Part shown: one piece after another, positions 45,249-54,324 of the stretch | Position numbering within the stretch: position 1 is the stretch's first letter | Layout of the letters: the number at the start of each line of letters is the position of its first letter | Origin: an uncultured Bacteroidota bacterium | GTDB taxonomy: Bacteria; Bacteroidota; Bacteroidia; Chitinophagales; Chitinophagaceae | Direction: 5' to 3' | Assembly (NCBI GenBank): GCA_903839875.1 | Contig: CAIMDZ010000025.1 | Span: forward strand, 1-61,875 | Length of the DNA: 61,875 nt | The notes under the pieces: model-generated | What the model saw: the letters and a program-made list of their open reading frames with translations, nothing else | What the model was told of the DNA's origin: nothing | Database searches by the model: none | Position numbers and translations under genes: made by a program

Positions 45249-46201
45249 GCCACGTCCGGCTTTTTCATTTTCTTCAACAAAGACGGAAAAAACAAAACCA
45301 TATGGTAATACACCAACTCCTTCAGGTTCAGCCCTTTTGAATACCTGAAATAATTGGGCATAGTTTTGAAATAGTGTTTTACTTTCTTCATCCCATGCTT
45401 CTCCCTGGCGCCGTATATGAGCCGCGTCTTGGTCATCTCAAACAGCCGTTGCCTGATGAGTTTATCGTACTTGAAGTTGAAGTACTTATTTACGGTAATG
45501 TAAAAATGAAAGATATTATTGTAGGTCTTTTCAATCTGCGCGGGGCTCTTGGTAAGGCCTCCCTCGTGATTCCTGTATACGGCCGTTTTGTAACTGAAAT
45601 ATTTAGCCTTGCCTTTGTCGGCGAGAAATAGATGCAGGAACAGATCGCCGGAAAATGTGTGATAATAAAAATCAGGGAAAGGGTTGGGCAGAATATTCCT
45701 GAAGAACATGGTAGCAGTGGGAATCAGGCTCACATCAGAAAGTATGATATCTTCCATGGTGATAGTATCCTTTTCAATTTTCGGAAAATATTTTTCATCC
45801 GGAAGGTTCCAGCCCATTTCATCCACAACCTTCACATCAGAAAAGCAAATGGTGTAGTCTGGATTTGCATCCAGGAAATCCACCTGTTTCTGCAGTTTGT
45901 CATTATCTATCCAGTAATCATCGCCTTCGCACAATGCTATATAACTGCCCTTGCAGGCATACAGGGTGCGGATAGTATTACCCATGGGGCCATAGTTCTT
46001 GTCGGATGGAAGCAGGTTAATAACCCCGGGGTAGCGTGCAGCAAACTGTTCACAAATGTTGCGCGTGTGATCCTTGCTGCAATCCTCGCCTATTACCAAT
46101 TCAAAATCAAAATTCACTTTTTGGGAAACAATGCTTTCAATAGCCGTAGCAATATACTTTTCGTGGTTGTACGCTATCATAAAAACACTTACTTTCTTCA
46201 T
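45245..46201 (-). CDS. Glycosyltransferase family 2
   Basis: The 318-residue GT-A enzyme has the family core: 'VSVFMIAYNHEKYIATAIES', 'FELVIGEDCSKDHTRNICE' (DxS-like) and 'GSYIALCEGDDYWIDNDKLQ' with the acidic metal-binding pair. It transfers a sugar from an NDP donor. The C-terminal 100 residues are basic and helical. Its 3' end overlaps the 3' end of the formyltransferase gene by four bases on the opposite strand. It starts the run of minus-strand polysaccharide genes. Confidence 0.9.
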   Translation of the reverse strand: MKKVSVFMIAYNHEKYIATAIESIVSQKVNFDFELVIGEDCSKDHTRNICEQFAARYPGVINLLPSDKNYGPMGNTIRTLYACKGSYIALCEGDDYWIDNDKLQKQVDFLDANPDYTICFSDVKVVDEMGWNLPDEKYFPKIEKDTITMEDIILSDVSLIPTATMFFRNILPNPFPDFYYHTFSGDLFLHLFLADKGKAKYFSYKTAVYRNHEGGLTKSPAQIEKTYNNIFHFYITVNKYFNFKYDKLIRQRLFEMTKTRLIYGAREKHGMKKVKHYFKTMPNYFRYSKGLNLKELVYYHMVLFFPSLLKKMKKPDVA

Positions 46202-46204
46202 CTC

Positions 46205-47146
46205 TTACAGTATATTAGCCAATGTTTTTATCACGTGATACATATCGTCCGGGGTATACCGGTGATCTACAGGTAAGGGTAACAGATATTCGGTTATCCG
46301 TTTTTCAGTATCAAATCCGTCCGGCAAACGCCCCAGTACCTCATTCCAGAAAACAGGTACAAAAATATTTTGTTCCGCTAACTTCCGTCTGTCTACTTTC
46401 TTATCCAGCAGCAATGGATAGCACATGGGAACATCCTGATCGGAGCAAGATTCTTCAAAGATGTTAATGCCTTTAAACGCATCTCTCAAAATGCAATAAT
46501 TCAAGCGCCTTCTTTCCGCCACATTATCGTAATCTACCCCTGACAGCAATTGCTTACTAAACGTTGACATTCCAACAATATCACAATCCATCATCTCTTC
46601 ATTCTTCTGAAAAAAAGAATAGCCTTCCTGGGTAAAACCATTAAATCTCTTCAGCAAGTGCTCAGTGAGGTACTTTTCATTTTTGGTCGCAGTAACAGAC
46701 ATCTCAATACCAGTTGGCACATACAAATAAGCCCCATCCCTGCACGAATTGAATAACCAGGATACCCCATTACCATTCATAAAAAATGCTTGCGTGGCAT
46801 CAATGATTAGTTTGTCCTCATATTTCGCTGATAAATTGGCAGTAATTGCTTCCTTAACCCCAAAATAGTTCACATGCAAAAAGTATTCACCAGCTTTAAG
46901 TTCGGGTAACTCTTCAGGTTCAAATTTTTCACTAATTTCATAAAAACGATAAGCAACATTCGCCACTGCAAATGGCTCAAGCATAGAATCGCAGGTATAG
47001 TACGGAACATAGACAAGCAAAGGCTTAATAAATGCTAGTATGGAATGAAGTGCGGCTCTGCCGTTTTTCATTTTGTAAGGAGTATCGTGGTAATGATGTT
47101 CCCTGTTGTGCAACTCCAGCTCAAAATATCCGCCTATCCCTTTCAT
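46205..47146 (-). CDS. DegT-family PLP protein lacking the PLP-binding lysine
   Basis: The 313-residue protein is recognisably of the DegT/DnrJ aminotransferase fold group ('IGGYFELELHNREHHYHDTP', 'IIDATQAFFMNGNGV', 'PMCYPLLLDKK', 'LPLPVDHRYTPDDM'). In its relatives the cofactor lysine sits in a segment like SCRKFFGVPDGAYL. Here the text reads 'NSCRDGAYLY': six residues including the lysine are missing at 46738/46739, with the reading frame intact. It may be a structural or binding protein, or an inactive deletion mutant. It lies 3 bases from the WbqC gene and shares its operon. Confidence 0.75.
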   Translation of the reverse strand: MKGIGGYFELELHNREHHYHDTPYKMKNGRAALHSILAFIKPLLVYVPYYTCDSMLEPFAVANVAYRFYEISEKFEPEELPELKAGEYFLHVNYFGVKEAITANLSAKYEDKLIIDATQAFFMNGNGVSWLFNSCRDGAYLYVPTGIEMSVTATKNEKYLTEHLLKRFNGFTQEGYSFFQKNEEMMDCDIVGMSTFSKQLLSGVDYDNVAERRRLNYCILRDAFKGINIFEESCSDQDVPMCYPLLLDKKVDRRKLAEQNIFVPVFWNEVLGRLPDGFDTEKRITEYLLPLPVDHRYTPDDMYHVIKTLANIL

Positions 47147-47149
47147 AAT

Positions 47150-47854
47150 TTATTCCAGGTCGTATTCGTTAAAAAGAGTTCTGATTTCTTCGGCTGAATT
47201 GAACATCAGCACATCAATCATAGACAGCCAAGGCACAAAAGTAGGCTTTAACTGACGATATACTATACTATGCGGCTTCAGGAACTTCAGCTCAAGCCCG
47301 GCATTGTTAAAATCTTCTTTCGAATACATATCTTTCCCACCTGCTGCATTAATGTAGGTATCCGCTTTTTCCCGTTTGCAAATATCAATTACCCGCTCCT
47401 TCGCTTTCAGATCATTGTTATGATAGGCTGTGGCTGTTAAAACAAATTCAGTTTTGACTCCCAAAAATTTGCATGTCTCCAGTATACTACCTACAGCAAG
47501 TTCACTAATTGTTTCGTAATTGCTGTTAAAAACCGACATTATCAGTTCCACCGATTCTTTGTAATAAGGCGCCTTACTATATGCCAGTGTCAAGGTCTTC
47601 TCAAATCTATACCGCCAGACTTTGTAAAGGTCCGTGTTGATCAAGGTATCTGCGATGGTCGTAAACGAACTGGCATTTTTCAATGGCAACGTGAACAGAT
47701 GCGCCGCACCGTTCAGCAATATTTTGTTCCTGTTTATCCACCCTTGTTTTATGAACGTTACATCATCATACACTACAAACCTGTCCACAGCTTTTATCAG
47801 CTGGAAATACCCGATGTAGGGAAAAATATATGGCTGCATAATGCCCAGCTTCAT
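47150..47854 (-). CDS. WbqC family protein
   Basis: The start is the ATG at 47854 (MKLGIMQPYIFPYIG). The 234-residue protein matches WbqC, a family found in O-antigen and capsule loci: 'QPYIFPYIGYFQLIKAVDRF', 'VVYDDVTFIKQGWINRNKIL', 'YINAAGGKDMY' and 'LKPHSIVYRQLK'. The biochemical role is not settled in the family; it is usually next to aminotransferase or NDP-sugar genes, as here with DegT-type proteins. Cytoplasmic, no signal peptide. Confidence 0.92.
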   Translation of the reverse strand: MKLGIMQPYIFPYIGYFQLIKAVDRFVVYDDVTFIKQGWINRNKILLNGAAHLFTLPLKNASSFTTIADTLINTDLYKVWRYRFEKTLTLAYSKAPYYKESVELIMSVFNSNYETISELAVGSILETCKFLGVKTEFVLTATAYHNNDLKAKERVIDICKREKADTYINAAGGKDMYSKEDFNNAGLELKFLKPHSIVYRQLKPTFVPWLSMIDVLMFNSAEEIRTLFNEYDLE

Positions 47855-47891
47855 AACCAATTATTTGCACAGCTAAAATATACCATGATTT

Positions 47892-48626
47892 TTACTTACT
47901 GATAATTATATCCATTCTATAATCCGATACCGGCAATTCCTGGTTGCGGATTATGCATTGCAAATTTAACTTCATACAAACCTCCCTGATATCATCAGGC
48001 TGCCACCAGGTCCCCAGGCCATCATTTGTCAGGTCGCCTTTAGCAATCAGGTTTGCATAAAACTCTTTCCGATCGGGTGTGTTATAGTAGTTCCACTTAA
48101 GCTCATCATTGGGTACACCCCTTACCAGAAACCTGAAATCACCGGATATACCTATTATCGCCGAGAGCACATTTTCAAGATCGGCAGCTGAAAAATAAGC
48201 CAGCGAATCATTCATCAGGTACTTGTTGGGTCTTATACCCGGCCATGTGGCAGCAAACGATCTCATATATTCCACTACACCCCCAAGGCAATAAGTAATA
48301 TTTGCAGCTGGCCTGAATTTATTCGCGGTGTCTATTATGCTTTGTGAAAAATCTATCCCAATTATTTGTTTTACTTGGTCTTTAAGTTCGTAAGTAAACA
48401 ATCCATTACCACAGCAAAAGTCTACCAATACATCTTCTTGCGAAAGAGCCAGGTCTTGTATGATACCATCAATTATAGCATCAAATACTTCTTTGGCAAC
48501 TGGCTTCCTGTTCACTGTCCTCGCTACCTGGAAATACAGGTCGTCTTCACTCTTCACTTCCTCCTTGCCATATCGGTTCAGAAGAAAATTATCCCAGTAT
48601 TCCTGCCAGTTTTCGTATTGCGCCAT
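47892..48626 (-). CDS. Class I SAM-dependent methyltransferase
   Basis: The 244-residue protein has a Rossmann methyltransferase core: 'DVLVDFCCGNGLFTYELKD' (motif I), 'QIIGIDFSQSIIDTA' (acidic end of strand 2) and 'NKYLMNDSLAYFSAADLENV'. It probably methylates a sugar or a biosynthetic intermediate of the surface glycan. It lies between the WbqC gene and the VioA-like aminotransferase gene (10-base gap). Acceptor unknown. Confidence 0.82.
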   Translation of the reverse strand: MAQYENWQEYWDNFLLNRYGKEEVKSEDDLYFQVARTVNRKPVAKEVFDAIIDGIIQDLALSQEDVLVDFCCGNGLFTYELKDQVKQIIGIDFSQSIIDTANKFRPAANITYCLGGVVEYMRSFAATWPGIRPNKYLMNDSLAYFSAADLENVLSAIIGISGDFRFLVRGVPNDELKWNYYNTPDRKEFYANLIAKGDLTNDGLGTWWQPDDIREVCMKLNLQCIIRNQELPVSDYRMDIIISK

Positions 48627-48635
48627 GGTTGTTTG

Positions 48636-49715
48636 CTAGTTGTTTTGGACCCTCAGCAATATTCTGCTGATAAAAGCAATCTCCTCATCCTTCAATGAAT
48701 GATACATAGGCAGGCACAATATGCGGCTTGCTATGTCATCAGAAACAGGTGTGCTGTATTTTTTCACATAACTCACGCCAGACAGGCTCGGATAGAAATA
48801 CCTTCTCGGATAGATCCAGTTATCATTCAGCGATGCAATACTGCTTAGCGCCATTTCCTCCGTTTCAAAAACAACAGGATAATAGGAATTATTGTGTTCT
48901 GTGTCCGGTGTTAGTTTTTGCTTCCTTACCCTCAGTTCTTTCAGTTCCCTGTCATATATTTTCGCCTGCTCTTTTCGTGAAGCAAGGATGTCGTCAATAC
49001 TCTTCAGATTAACAAGGCCCATGGCAGCATGGAATTCGGAGTTCTTCCCGTTAATACCTACTGAGGCAAACGACTCAAAAGATTCAAATCCGAAGTTCCG
49101 CATATATACCATCTTCTTCAGCAACTCAGCATCGTTGGTCACTACTGCGCCGCCTTCTATAGTGTGGTACAGCTTGGTGGCATGAAAGCTCGCAGTACTT
49201 ATATCGCCATAATTAAAAACATGCCTGCCCTTATATTTAGTACCAAAGCAATGCGCCGCATCATAAATCACTTTCAGGTTATGCTTCTCAGCTATCTTCT
49301 GTATTGCTTCTATATCGCAGGGATTACCAAATACATGTGTTGCGAGTATAGCTGTTGTTTTGCCTGTTATCGCCTGCTCTATCAACTTCGGGTCAATATT
49401 AAACGTATCCTTGTCTATATCCACAAAAACCGGCTCGCAACCTTCCCATACTATAGATGATGTAGTGGCAACAAACGAAAAAGGTGTAGTAATTATTTCA
49501 CCCTTCAGGTCAAGTGCTTTGATGGCTATCTGCAATGCTATAGTGCCATTGCCCATGTAGAGCATATGCTTTGCATCCAGGTATTCTTTCAGCTTCAGTT
49601 CCAGGCTGTTTACCAGAGGACCGTTATTGGTCAGCCAGTTTCTTTCCCAAATACCTCTAATAAATTCGATGTATTCCTCAATATCCGGCATGAATGGTTT
49701 TGTAACGTTTATCAT
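48636..49715 (-). CDS. DegT/DnrJ/EryC1 sugar aminotransferase, VioA-like
   Basis: This 359-residue PLP enzyme turns a keto-sugar nucleotide into an amino sugar. The cofactor lysine is present in 'ASFHATKLYHTIEGGAVVTN', with 'YDAAHCFGTKYKGRH' before it and 'IITTPFSFVATTSSIVWEG' earlier. The start 'NVTKPFMPDIEEYIEFIRGI' and 'WLTNNGPLVNSLE' resemble dTDP-4-amino-4,6-dideoxyglucose transaminases (VioA). With the formyltransferase at 44439 this suggests an N-formylated 4-amino-4,6-dideoxy sugar. It overlaps the next gene upstream by four bases. Confidence 0.88.
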   Translation of the reverse strand: MINVTKPFMPDIEEYIEFIRGIWERNWLTNNGPLVNSLELKLKEYLDAKHMLYMGNGTIALQIAIKALDLKGEIITTPFSFVATTSSIVWEGCEPVFVDIDKDTFNIDPKLIEQAITGKTTAILATHVFGNPCDIEAIQKIAEKHNLKVIYDAAHCFGTKYKGRHVFNYGDISTASFHATKLYHTIEGGAVVTNDAELLKKMVYMRNFGFESFESFASVGINGKNSEFHAAMGLVNLKSIDDILASRKEQAKIYDRELKELRVRKQKLTPDTEHNNSYYPVVFETEEMALSSIASLNDNWIYPRRYFYPSLSGVSYVKKYSTPVSDDIASRILCLPMYHSLKDEEIAFISRILLRVQNN

Positions 49716-50539
49716 AATTTTTCAACAATATATAAAATTGACCTTGGATGAATTCCGTGTTTTTCAAATTTTTCGGCACCGAAATAATCAACGCCTAAGA
49801 GGTTCACTTTAAAGCCTGCCCCTTCAAGCCTTTGCACAAATCCACTTCGGTTATAGTACCTCACATGATCTCCCTGCCCGTAAAATCGCCATCTTTCCGC
49901 CTCCGAAGTTATGGGAAGATCTTCAATTATATGCTCCTGGTAAGCAAGTATTGGCACCATTGCAATCCCCCATCCTCCCGGTTTCATTATCCTGAATAAT
50001 TCACTCATTGCCCTCCTGTCATCATCTATATGTTCCAGAACATGCGAGCACAGGAAAATATCAATGGTGTCATTTTTATAAATCGCCATGTCCCTTATGT
50101 CCACTTTGTCATCCACCCCTTCTATAAACAGGTCGGCCGACCTGTAATTGAGGAACGGAAATTTCTTATAAAAAAAACTCACTTCAGATGGCGCAAAATC
50201 TTTAAAATTCAGTTTCCTGATTGGATCTGTCCCCTTGGTCCTTTCCAAAAAATACATGGCATACAATCTGTCCCTGTCACTGGCCCTGCATGCAGGGCAG
50301 CTATATTGCAGCATGTTGAATGTCTCATCATGAAACAACGAATAGTTGTATTCATACTTATCCAGCAGGGCCAGGTAATCATTATCAACAGGCAGAAAAA
50401 AGGCAAGGTTGGTTTCACATACTGGACATAGGTATCGGTCGCCGTAATATGCTGGTTTTACCTGCACCGATTCAGGAGCCATTTGTTCAGTAACAGCGGT
50501 CTCCTCTTTTTTCGGCCTCAAAAAATTGAACTTGAACAT
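49712..50539 (-). CDS. Methyltransferase with N-terminal zinc-ribbon-like part
   Basis: The 275-residue protein has an N-terminal part with two cysteine pairs ('RYLCPVCETNL' and 'QYSCPACRASDRDRLYAM') that look like a zinc site, then a methyltransferase domain ('YRSADLFIEGVDDKVDIRD', 'IFLCSHVLEHIDDDRRAMS', 'LFRIMKPGGWGIAMVP'). This is a SAM-dependent methyltransferase of polysaccharide loci; the acceptor is unknown. It overlaps the aminotransferase gene by four bases and starts four bases after the ABC ATPase gene, so they are one operon. Confidence 0.82.
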   Translation of the reverse strand: MFKFNFLRPKKEETAVTEQMAPESVQVKPAYYGDRYLCPVCETNLAFFLPVDNDYLALLDKYEYNYSLFHDETFNMLQYSCPACRASDRDRLYAMYFLERTKGTDPIRKLNFKDFAPSEVSFFYKKFPFLNYRSADLFIEGVDDKVDIRDMAIYKNDTIDIFLCSHVLEHIDDDRRAMSELFRIMKPGGWGIAMVPILAYQEHIIEDLPITSEAERWRFYGQGDHVRYYNRSGFVQRLEGAGFKVNLLGVDYFGAEKFEKHGIHPRSILYIVEKL

Positions 50540-50543
50540 AGCA

Positions 50544-51800
50544 TCAGGTTAAAGAAAATTCAAGATCGGGCCGCACTGCACCCAACCACTTTCCATACCA
50601 GTTCCCCTCCCTGGCTTCGTCCGTTACTTCAAATGTGAGCAGGTCTTCCGCCAGGTACAATATCTGGCTTGTATCCTTTACAAAAAGCAAGTTGATGGTA
50701 TACATATCATCATTCAAAAGCTTGCCCGGTATTTTCAGGGTGCTGTAATGAATGCCTTGCTTAAGCGGTTTTGATGCTGTGGCAACATTAAAAATACAAT
50801 TCCCCGATGCAGTGTATAGTAACAGGCTCAGGTTTACTTCCATCTCCTTTTCCAGGTAAAATTTGAAACTGACATCAATAGCGGTTGAAACCATTATGGC
50901 ATCTGTTTCATTATTCAGTTGCGGCAGAATCTCTGCACTCAGCAATTTCACTGCATCATTACCGGGCGCATCCTGCTCAGTATAAATCTTTGAAAGGCAA
51001 TTTTTCACTTCCCTGGTCAGATAGTTGTTGATCACTTTATCTGTCCGTCCCATGTCGGCCATGGTACCCTGCTTCAGGTAAATTGCGCTCTTGCAGAGGC
51101 TTTGCACTGCCTGCATATTATGGCTCACAAAAATAATGGTGCGGCCATCGTTGGCTACATCCCCCATTTTTCCCAGGCATTTTTTCTGAAAATCGGCATC
51201 ACCTACCGCCAGCACCTCATCAACGATGAGTATCTCCGGCTCCAGGTGGGCGGCCACAGCAAATGCCAGCCGCACATACATTCCGGAAGAATATCGTTTT
51301 ACAGGGGTGTCAATATACATTTCCACACCGGCAAAATCTACAATTTCATCAAACTTTCTGCTGATCTCTTTTGTAGTCATTCCCAGTATGGCCCCATTCA
51401 TGTACACATTTTCCTTGCCTGTCAGCTCCGGATGAAAGCCCGTTCCCACTTCCAGTAATGACGCGATTCTTCCTTTTATCTTTATATCACCTTTGGTAGG
51501 CGCAGTAACCCTTGAAAGTATTTTTAATAACGTTGATTTACCGGCTCCGTTCTTACCGATAATGCCTAATGTATCGCCCTGCTCTACTTCAAAACTTATA
51601 TCTTTCAGCGCCCACGCATAATCGCTGTCACCCTTTTTTGTCCGGTCATTCTCTATACCAATCTTCATGTATGGGTCCTCCCTGCCTCTTGTAAGCGCCC
51701 ACCATCTTTTCAGATCGTGGCTAAGAGTTCCGGTGCCTACCTGGCCCAGCCTGTACAACTTAGAAATATTTTCAGACCTGATTACTACCGGTTTGCTCAT
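50544..51800 (-). CDS. Polysaccharide ABC-transporter ATPase (Wzt-like)
   Basis: The 418-residue protein has a full ABC ATPase ('LGIIGKNGAGKSTLLKIL' Walker A, 'VKRYSSGMYVRLAFAVAAHL' signature, 'EILIVDEVLAVGDADFQKKC' Walker B) followed by a C-terminal domain of about 160 residues ('EMEVNLSLLLYTASGNCIFN', 'LYLAEDLLTFEVTDEAREGN') like the glycan-binding domain of Wzt. It should drive export of a lipid-linked polysaccharide across the inner membrane. The permease (Wzm) normally encoded next to it is absent from the window. It is the first gene of the minus-strand run down to 45245. Confidence 0.92.
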   Translation of the reverse strand: MSKPVVIRSENISKLYRLGQVGTGTLSHDLKRWWALTRGREDPYMKIGIENDRTKKGDSDYAWALKDISFEVEQGDTLGIIGKNGAGKSTLLKILSRVTAPTKGDIKIKGRIASLLEVGTGFHPELTGKENVYMNGAILGMTTKEISRKFDEIVDFAGVEMYIDTPVKRYSSGMYVRLAFAVAAHLEPEILIVDEVLAVGDADFQKKCLGKMGDVANDGRTIIFVSHNMQAVQSLCKSAIYLKQGTMADMGRTDKVINNYLTREVKNCLSKIYTEQDAPGNDAVKLLSAEILPQLNNETDAIMVSTAIDVSFKFYLEKEMEVNLSLLLYTASGNCIFNVATASKPLKQGIHYSTLKIPGKLLNDDMYTINLLFVKDTSQILYLAEDLLTFEVTDEAREGNWYGKWLGAVRPDLEFSLT

Positions 51801-52007
51801 TATTTAAATGCTACATGATATACCAAAATACCCGGCAAACCAGGCCAATCTTGCTTTTGATATTTATTACCCACAGCCTCTTTAAAGGATGCTAAAAATA
51901 TTGGTTGAAATTAACACCTGTCTTATATAACAACTCCCGCCACTTGTCCCGATTTCCGTTGGGAAGGTCGGGGCTCCTTAGATTACGAAGGTACAAAATT
52001 ACAATAA

Positions 52008-52036
52008 AGAAAAGGCCGGCATCATCAGCCGGCCTC
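52008..52036 (-). terminator. Terminator of the exbB-tonB operon
   Basis: AGGCCGGC (52013-52020) pairs with GCCGGCCT (52028-52035), loop of seven; on the minus strand it is followed by TTTTCTTTATT. It lies 26 bases after the tonB stop codon. The rest of 51801-52061 shows no gene. Confidence 0.85.
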
Positions 52037-52061
52037 TTTCAAAAAAATATTAAAAACGTTG

Positions 52062-52853
52062 TTATTGCAACTTAAATACAATAGGCAATGTAAAGTAAAC
52101 CTTAACCGGTTTCCCGTTTTGCTTGCCGGCTTTCCATTTCGGGAAGGTGGCTACCACGCGTTTTGCTTCATTATCCAGTGTTGGGTCCTGGCTACGTGCT
52201 ATTGTCACATCCGAAATCGAGCCATCCTCATTCACCACAAACTTTACGATTACCCTGCCTTCTATGCCTCCTTCGCGTGCCGCGTCAGGGTATACTATAT
52301 GCTTATTCAGGTAATCCTGGTAATCATATCCTGCCGTTGGCATCTGCTCCACATAAGTGAATATCGCAGGGGGTGCCGGCGCGGCAACCACACCGGTGCC
52401 CGATGACTTTTCCTCAATTCCCGGATTAATTGCATTCGGATCACCATCATGTGTTGTCTTACCCACGTTTATGATCTCTTTCTGTGGCGGAGGAACTTCT
52501 TCCTCCTTAACTTCCTGGTCTTTCTTAATTACCGGGGGTGTAAACTTCACCGTTGGTTTTACCGGTGGTGGTGGTGGCGGTGGTGGTGGTGGTGGTGGTC
52601 TGCGCGCGTCAATTGGCGGTGGCTCGGCAAGTACAACCTCCCTTTTTATGATTTTAGGCTTATCTGATAATTTAATGTTCATGTTAATGATAGCATAAAT
52701 AGCAAGAACGACAGCTATTCCTAACAATACGAGCAATGCCATCCCCACCCTTTTGGGGTAGTTTTTACGCAACTCATAGCCTCCGTACTTTTTATTACGG
52801 CCTTCAAAGACAAGGTCTATGTAGTCGGCATTTAATATTTTACTGATATCCAT
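52062..52853 (-). CDS. tonB: Energy transducer TonB
   Basis: The 263-residue protein carries energy from the ExbB/ExbD proton channel to outer-membrane TonB-dependent receptors. The N-terminus has 'GRNKKYGGYELRKNYPKRVG' then one membrane helix (MALLVLLGIAVVLAIYAI), a proline run of twelve within residues 83-104, a charged spacer and the C-terminal TonB domain ('YPDAAREGGIEGRVIVKFVV', 'FPKWKAGKQNGKPVKVYFTL'). Last gene of the operon from 55164. Confidence 0.95.
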   Translation of the reverse strand: MDISKILNADYIDLVFEGRNKKYGGYELRKNYPKRVGMALLVLLGIAVVLAIYAIINMNIKLSDKPKIIKREVVLAEPPPIDARRPPPPPPPPPPPPVKPTVKFTPPVIKKDQEVKEEEVPPPQKEIINVGKTTHDGDPNAINPGIEEKSSGTGVVAAPAPPAIFTYVEQMPTAGYDYQDYLNKHIVYPDAAREGGIEGRVIVKFVVNEDGSISDVTIARSQDPTLDNEAKRVVATFPKWKAGKQNGKPVKVYFTLPIVFKLQ

Positions 52854-52940
52854 TTTTTTCCTTTTTAGCCTCAGTTCATTTAAAACTTCCGGCTTTTACT
52901 AATAATATAGATGCTGGAAAATAAATTTTCCATAACAATA

Positions 52941-53534
52941 CTAATTTCCAGGGTTGGCAGCTTCAGTTTGCTTGATCCAGTCCTGTTCCAGTTCAGTAAT
53001 ATCTACAATCGCATATACTCTGATGTCGTTGATGTTCATCTCATCCAGCATGTTTACAAGGTCTTTATAATTGCTGGTAGAATCAGGTTTGATGAGCACA
53101 GTGGTCTCATCTTTGGGGCCAAGTGTTCCCGCGCGTTTCATATCATTCACCATCTTCTTCTTGGCAATCAATACATCCCTTATCCCTTTTTTATCAGTGA
53201 AATAGGTAACTTTAATATCCGGGGCTTTGTTGGGGTCGCTGCCTATTCCTTCATAATAATATACCCTGTCTTTCTTACTCAAAAGAACGGTAATTGCCGC
53301 ACTTTCTTTTACCTTATTCAGTTCCTCAATTTTCATATTCGGATCCTTATAAGGCATGTTTATTTCCATGGTCTTAGGCTTGGCCATCGTTGTTGTATAC
53401 ATAAAAAATGTGATCAACAGGAAACCAAGATCCACCATTGGTGTAAGATCTATACGTGTACTTAATTTTTTACCTTTTTTGACGCCGGGGCCCTTTTTAT
53501 GCCCCCCGCTACTCGAGGTATCCATTTCTGCCAT
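52941..53534 (-). CDS. exbD: ExbD-type proton-channel subunit
   Basis: The 197-residue protein has a glycine/lysine-rich N-terminus, one membrane helix with the essential aspartate ('STRIDLTPMVDLGFLLITFF') and a periplasmic domain ('YEGIGSDPNKAPDIKVTYF', 'IVDITELEQDW'). It is the second ExbD copy of the operon, the usual arrangement in Bacteroidota, and works with ExbB and TonB. Confidence 0.92.
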   Translation of the reverse strand: MAEMDTSSSGGHKKGPGVKKGKKLSTRIDLTPMVDLGFLLITFFMYTTTMAKPKTMEINMPYKDPNMKIEELNKVKESAAITVLLSKKDRVYYYEGIGSDPNKAPDIKVTYFTDKKGIRDVLIAKKKMVNDMKRAGTLGPKDETTVLIKPDSTSNYKDLVNMLDEMNINDIRVYAIVDITELEQDWIKQTEAANPGN

Positions 53535-53566
53535 AACAAATCAGTTTTATACTTCTTTATTAAATT

Positions 53567-54241
53567 TTATTTTTTTCCACTCTTCTCTTCCGGGTGCGCA
53601 TCAAAATAAGCCTGCGGCAGCCCTTCCAGGCTCGTGATCAGGTTAAATCTGTATATTTTCAATCCTTCAAGTGTTCTGATGATCTTATGCACATTAGGAT
53701 AAGAGGTTCCCTTATCGGCTTTTATACAGATACGCAACTTAGGATTCACATTCCTGGCGCTCCTTATCCATTCTGCCAGCTCGTTATTCGGATTGTCTAC
53801 AGCAGTATCTACAGGTATACCCGGTGCGTTTTCCACCATAATTTTCTGGTCAGCCTGCGACGCGCTAAGGAATGATTTCAACTGGTTAAATGGAATCCCT
53901 ATTGATGGCCCAATCTCAAAAGCTTTCTCTTCAACATCGGTGATTTGCAGCCGCTTATGCACATTTACTGAATCTATCAGCGATTTACGTGCAGGATGTC
54001 CGTCAATGATCGTATCATCTATCGCAAAGAATATCCTCCCCTGCGGATCCAGTGTTATTAACATGATATTGCGGTCTGGCAAAACAATATCAGAAATAGA
54101 CTTTGGCGTTTCCACCACTACCGGTTCATCAGGTTTGAACTTGGTAGCCAGCATGAAGAACGTAAGTAGCAGAAATGCCACGTCACACATCGCTGTCATG
54201 TCAATGTGGGTACTTTTACGTGGGAGTTTTGCGTGAGGCAT
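53567..54241 (-). CDS. exbD: ExbD-type proton-channel subunit
   Basis: The 224-residue protein has the N-terminal helix with the proton-path aspartate ('HIDMTAMCDVAFLLLTFFML') and 'ATKFKPDEPVVVETPKS' leading into a larger periplasmic domain. This is the first of two ExbD genes; the two have diverged, so they may form mixed channels. It lies between exbB (83 bases upstream) and the second exbD (32 bases downstream). Confidence 0.92.
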   Translation of the reverse strand: MPHAKLPRKSTHIDMTAMCDVAFLLLTFFMLATKFKPDEPVVVETPKSISDIVLPDRNIMLITLDPQGRIFFAIDDTIIDGHPARKSLIDSVNVHKRLQITDVEEKAFEIGPSIGIPFNQLKSFLSASQADQKIMVENAPGIPVDTAVDNPNNELAEWIRSARNVNPKLRICIKADKGTSYPNVHKIIRTLEGLKIYRFNLITSLEGLPQAYFDAHPEEKSGKK

Positions 54242-54324
54242 TTTATATTTCTTATACAGTTAAAGTAATAAGACCCGGGAAAAACAAAAATCCACAGGAC
54301 TTTGTCGTATATTTTTTTCACCTA

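Noticed and set aside
52547-52610. Long GGTGGT run as a repeat element
   Set aside because: It is the proline-codon run of tonB read on the other strand.
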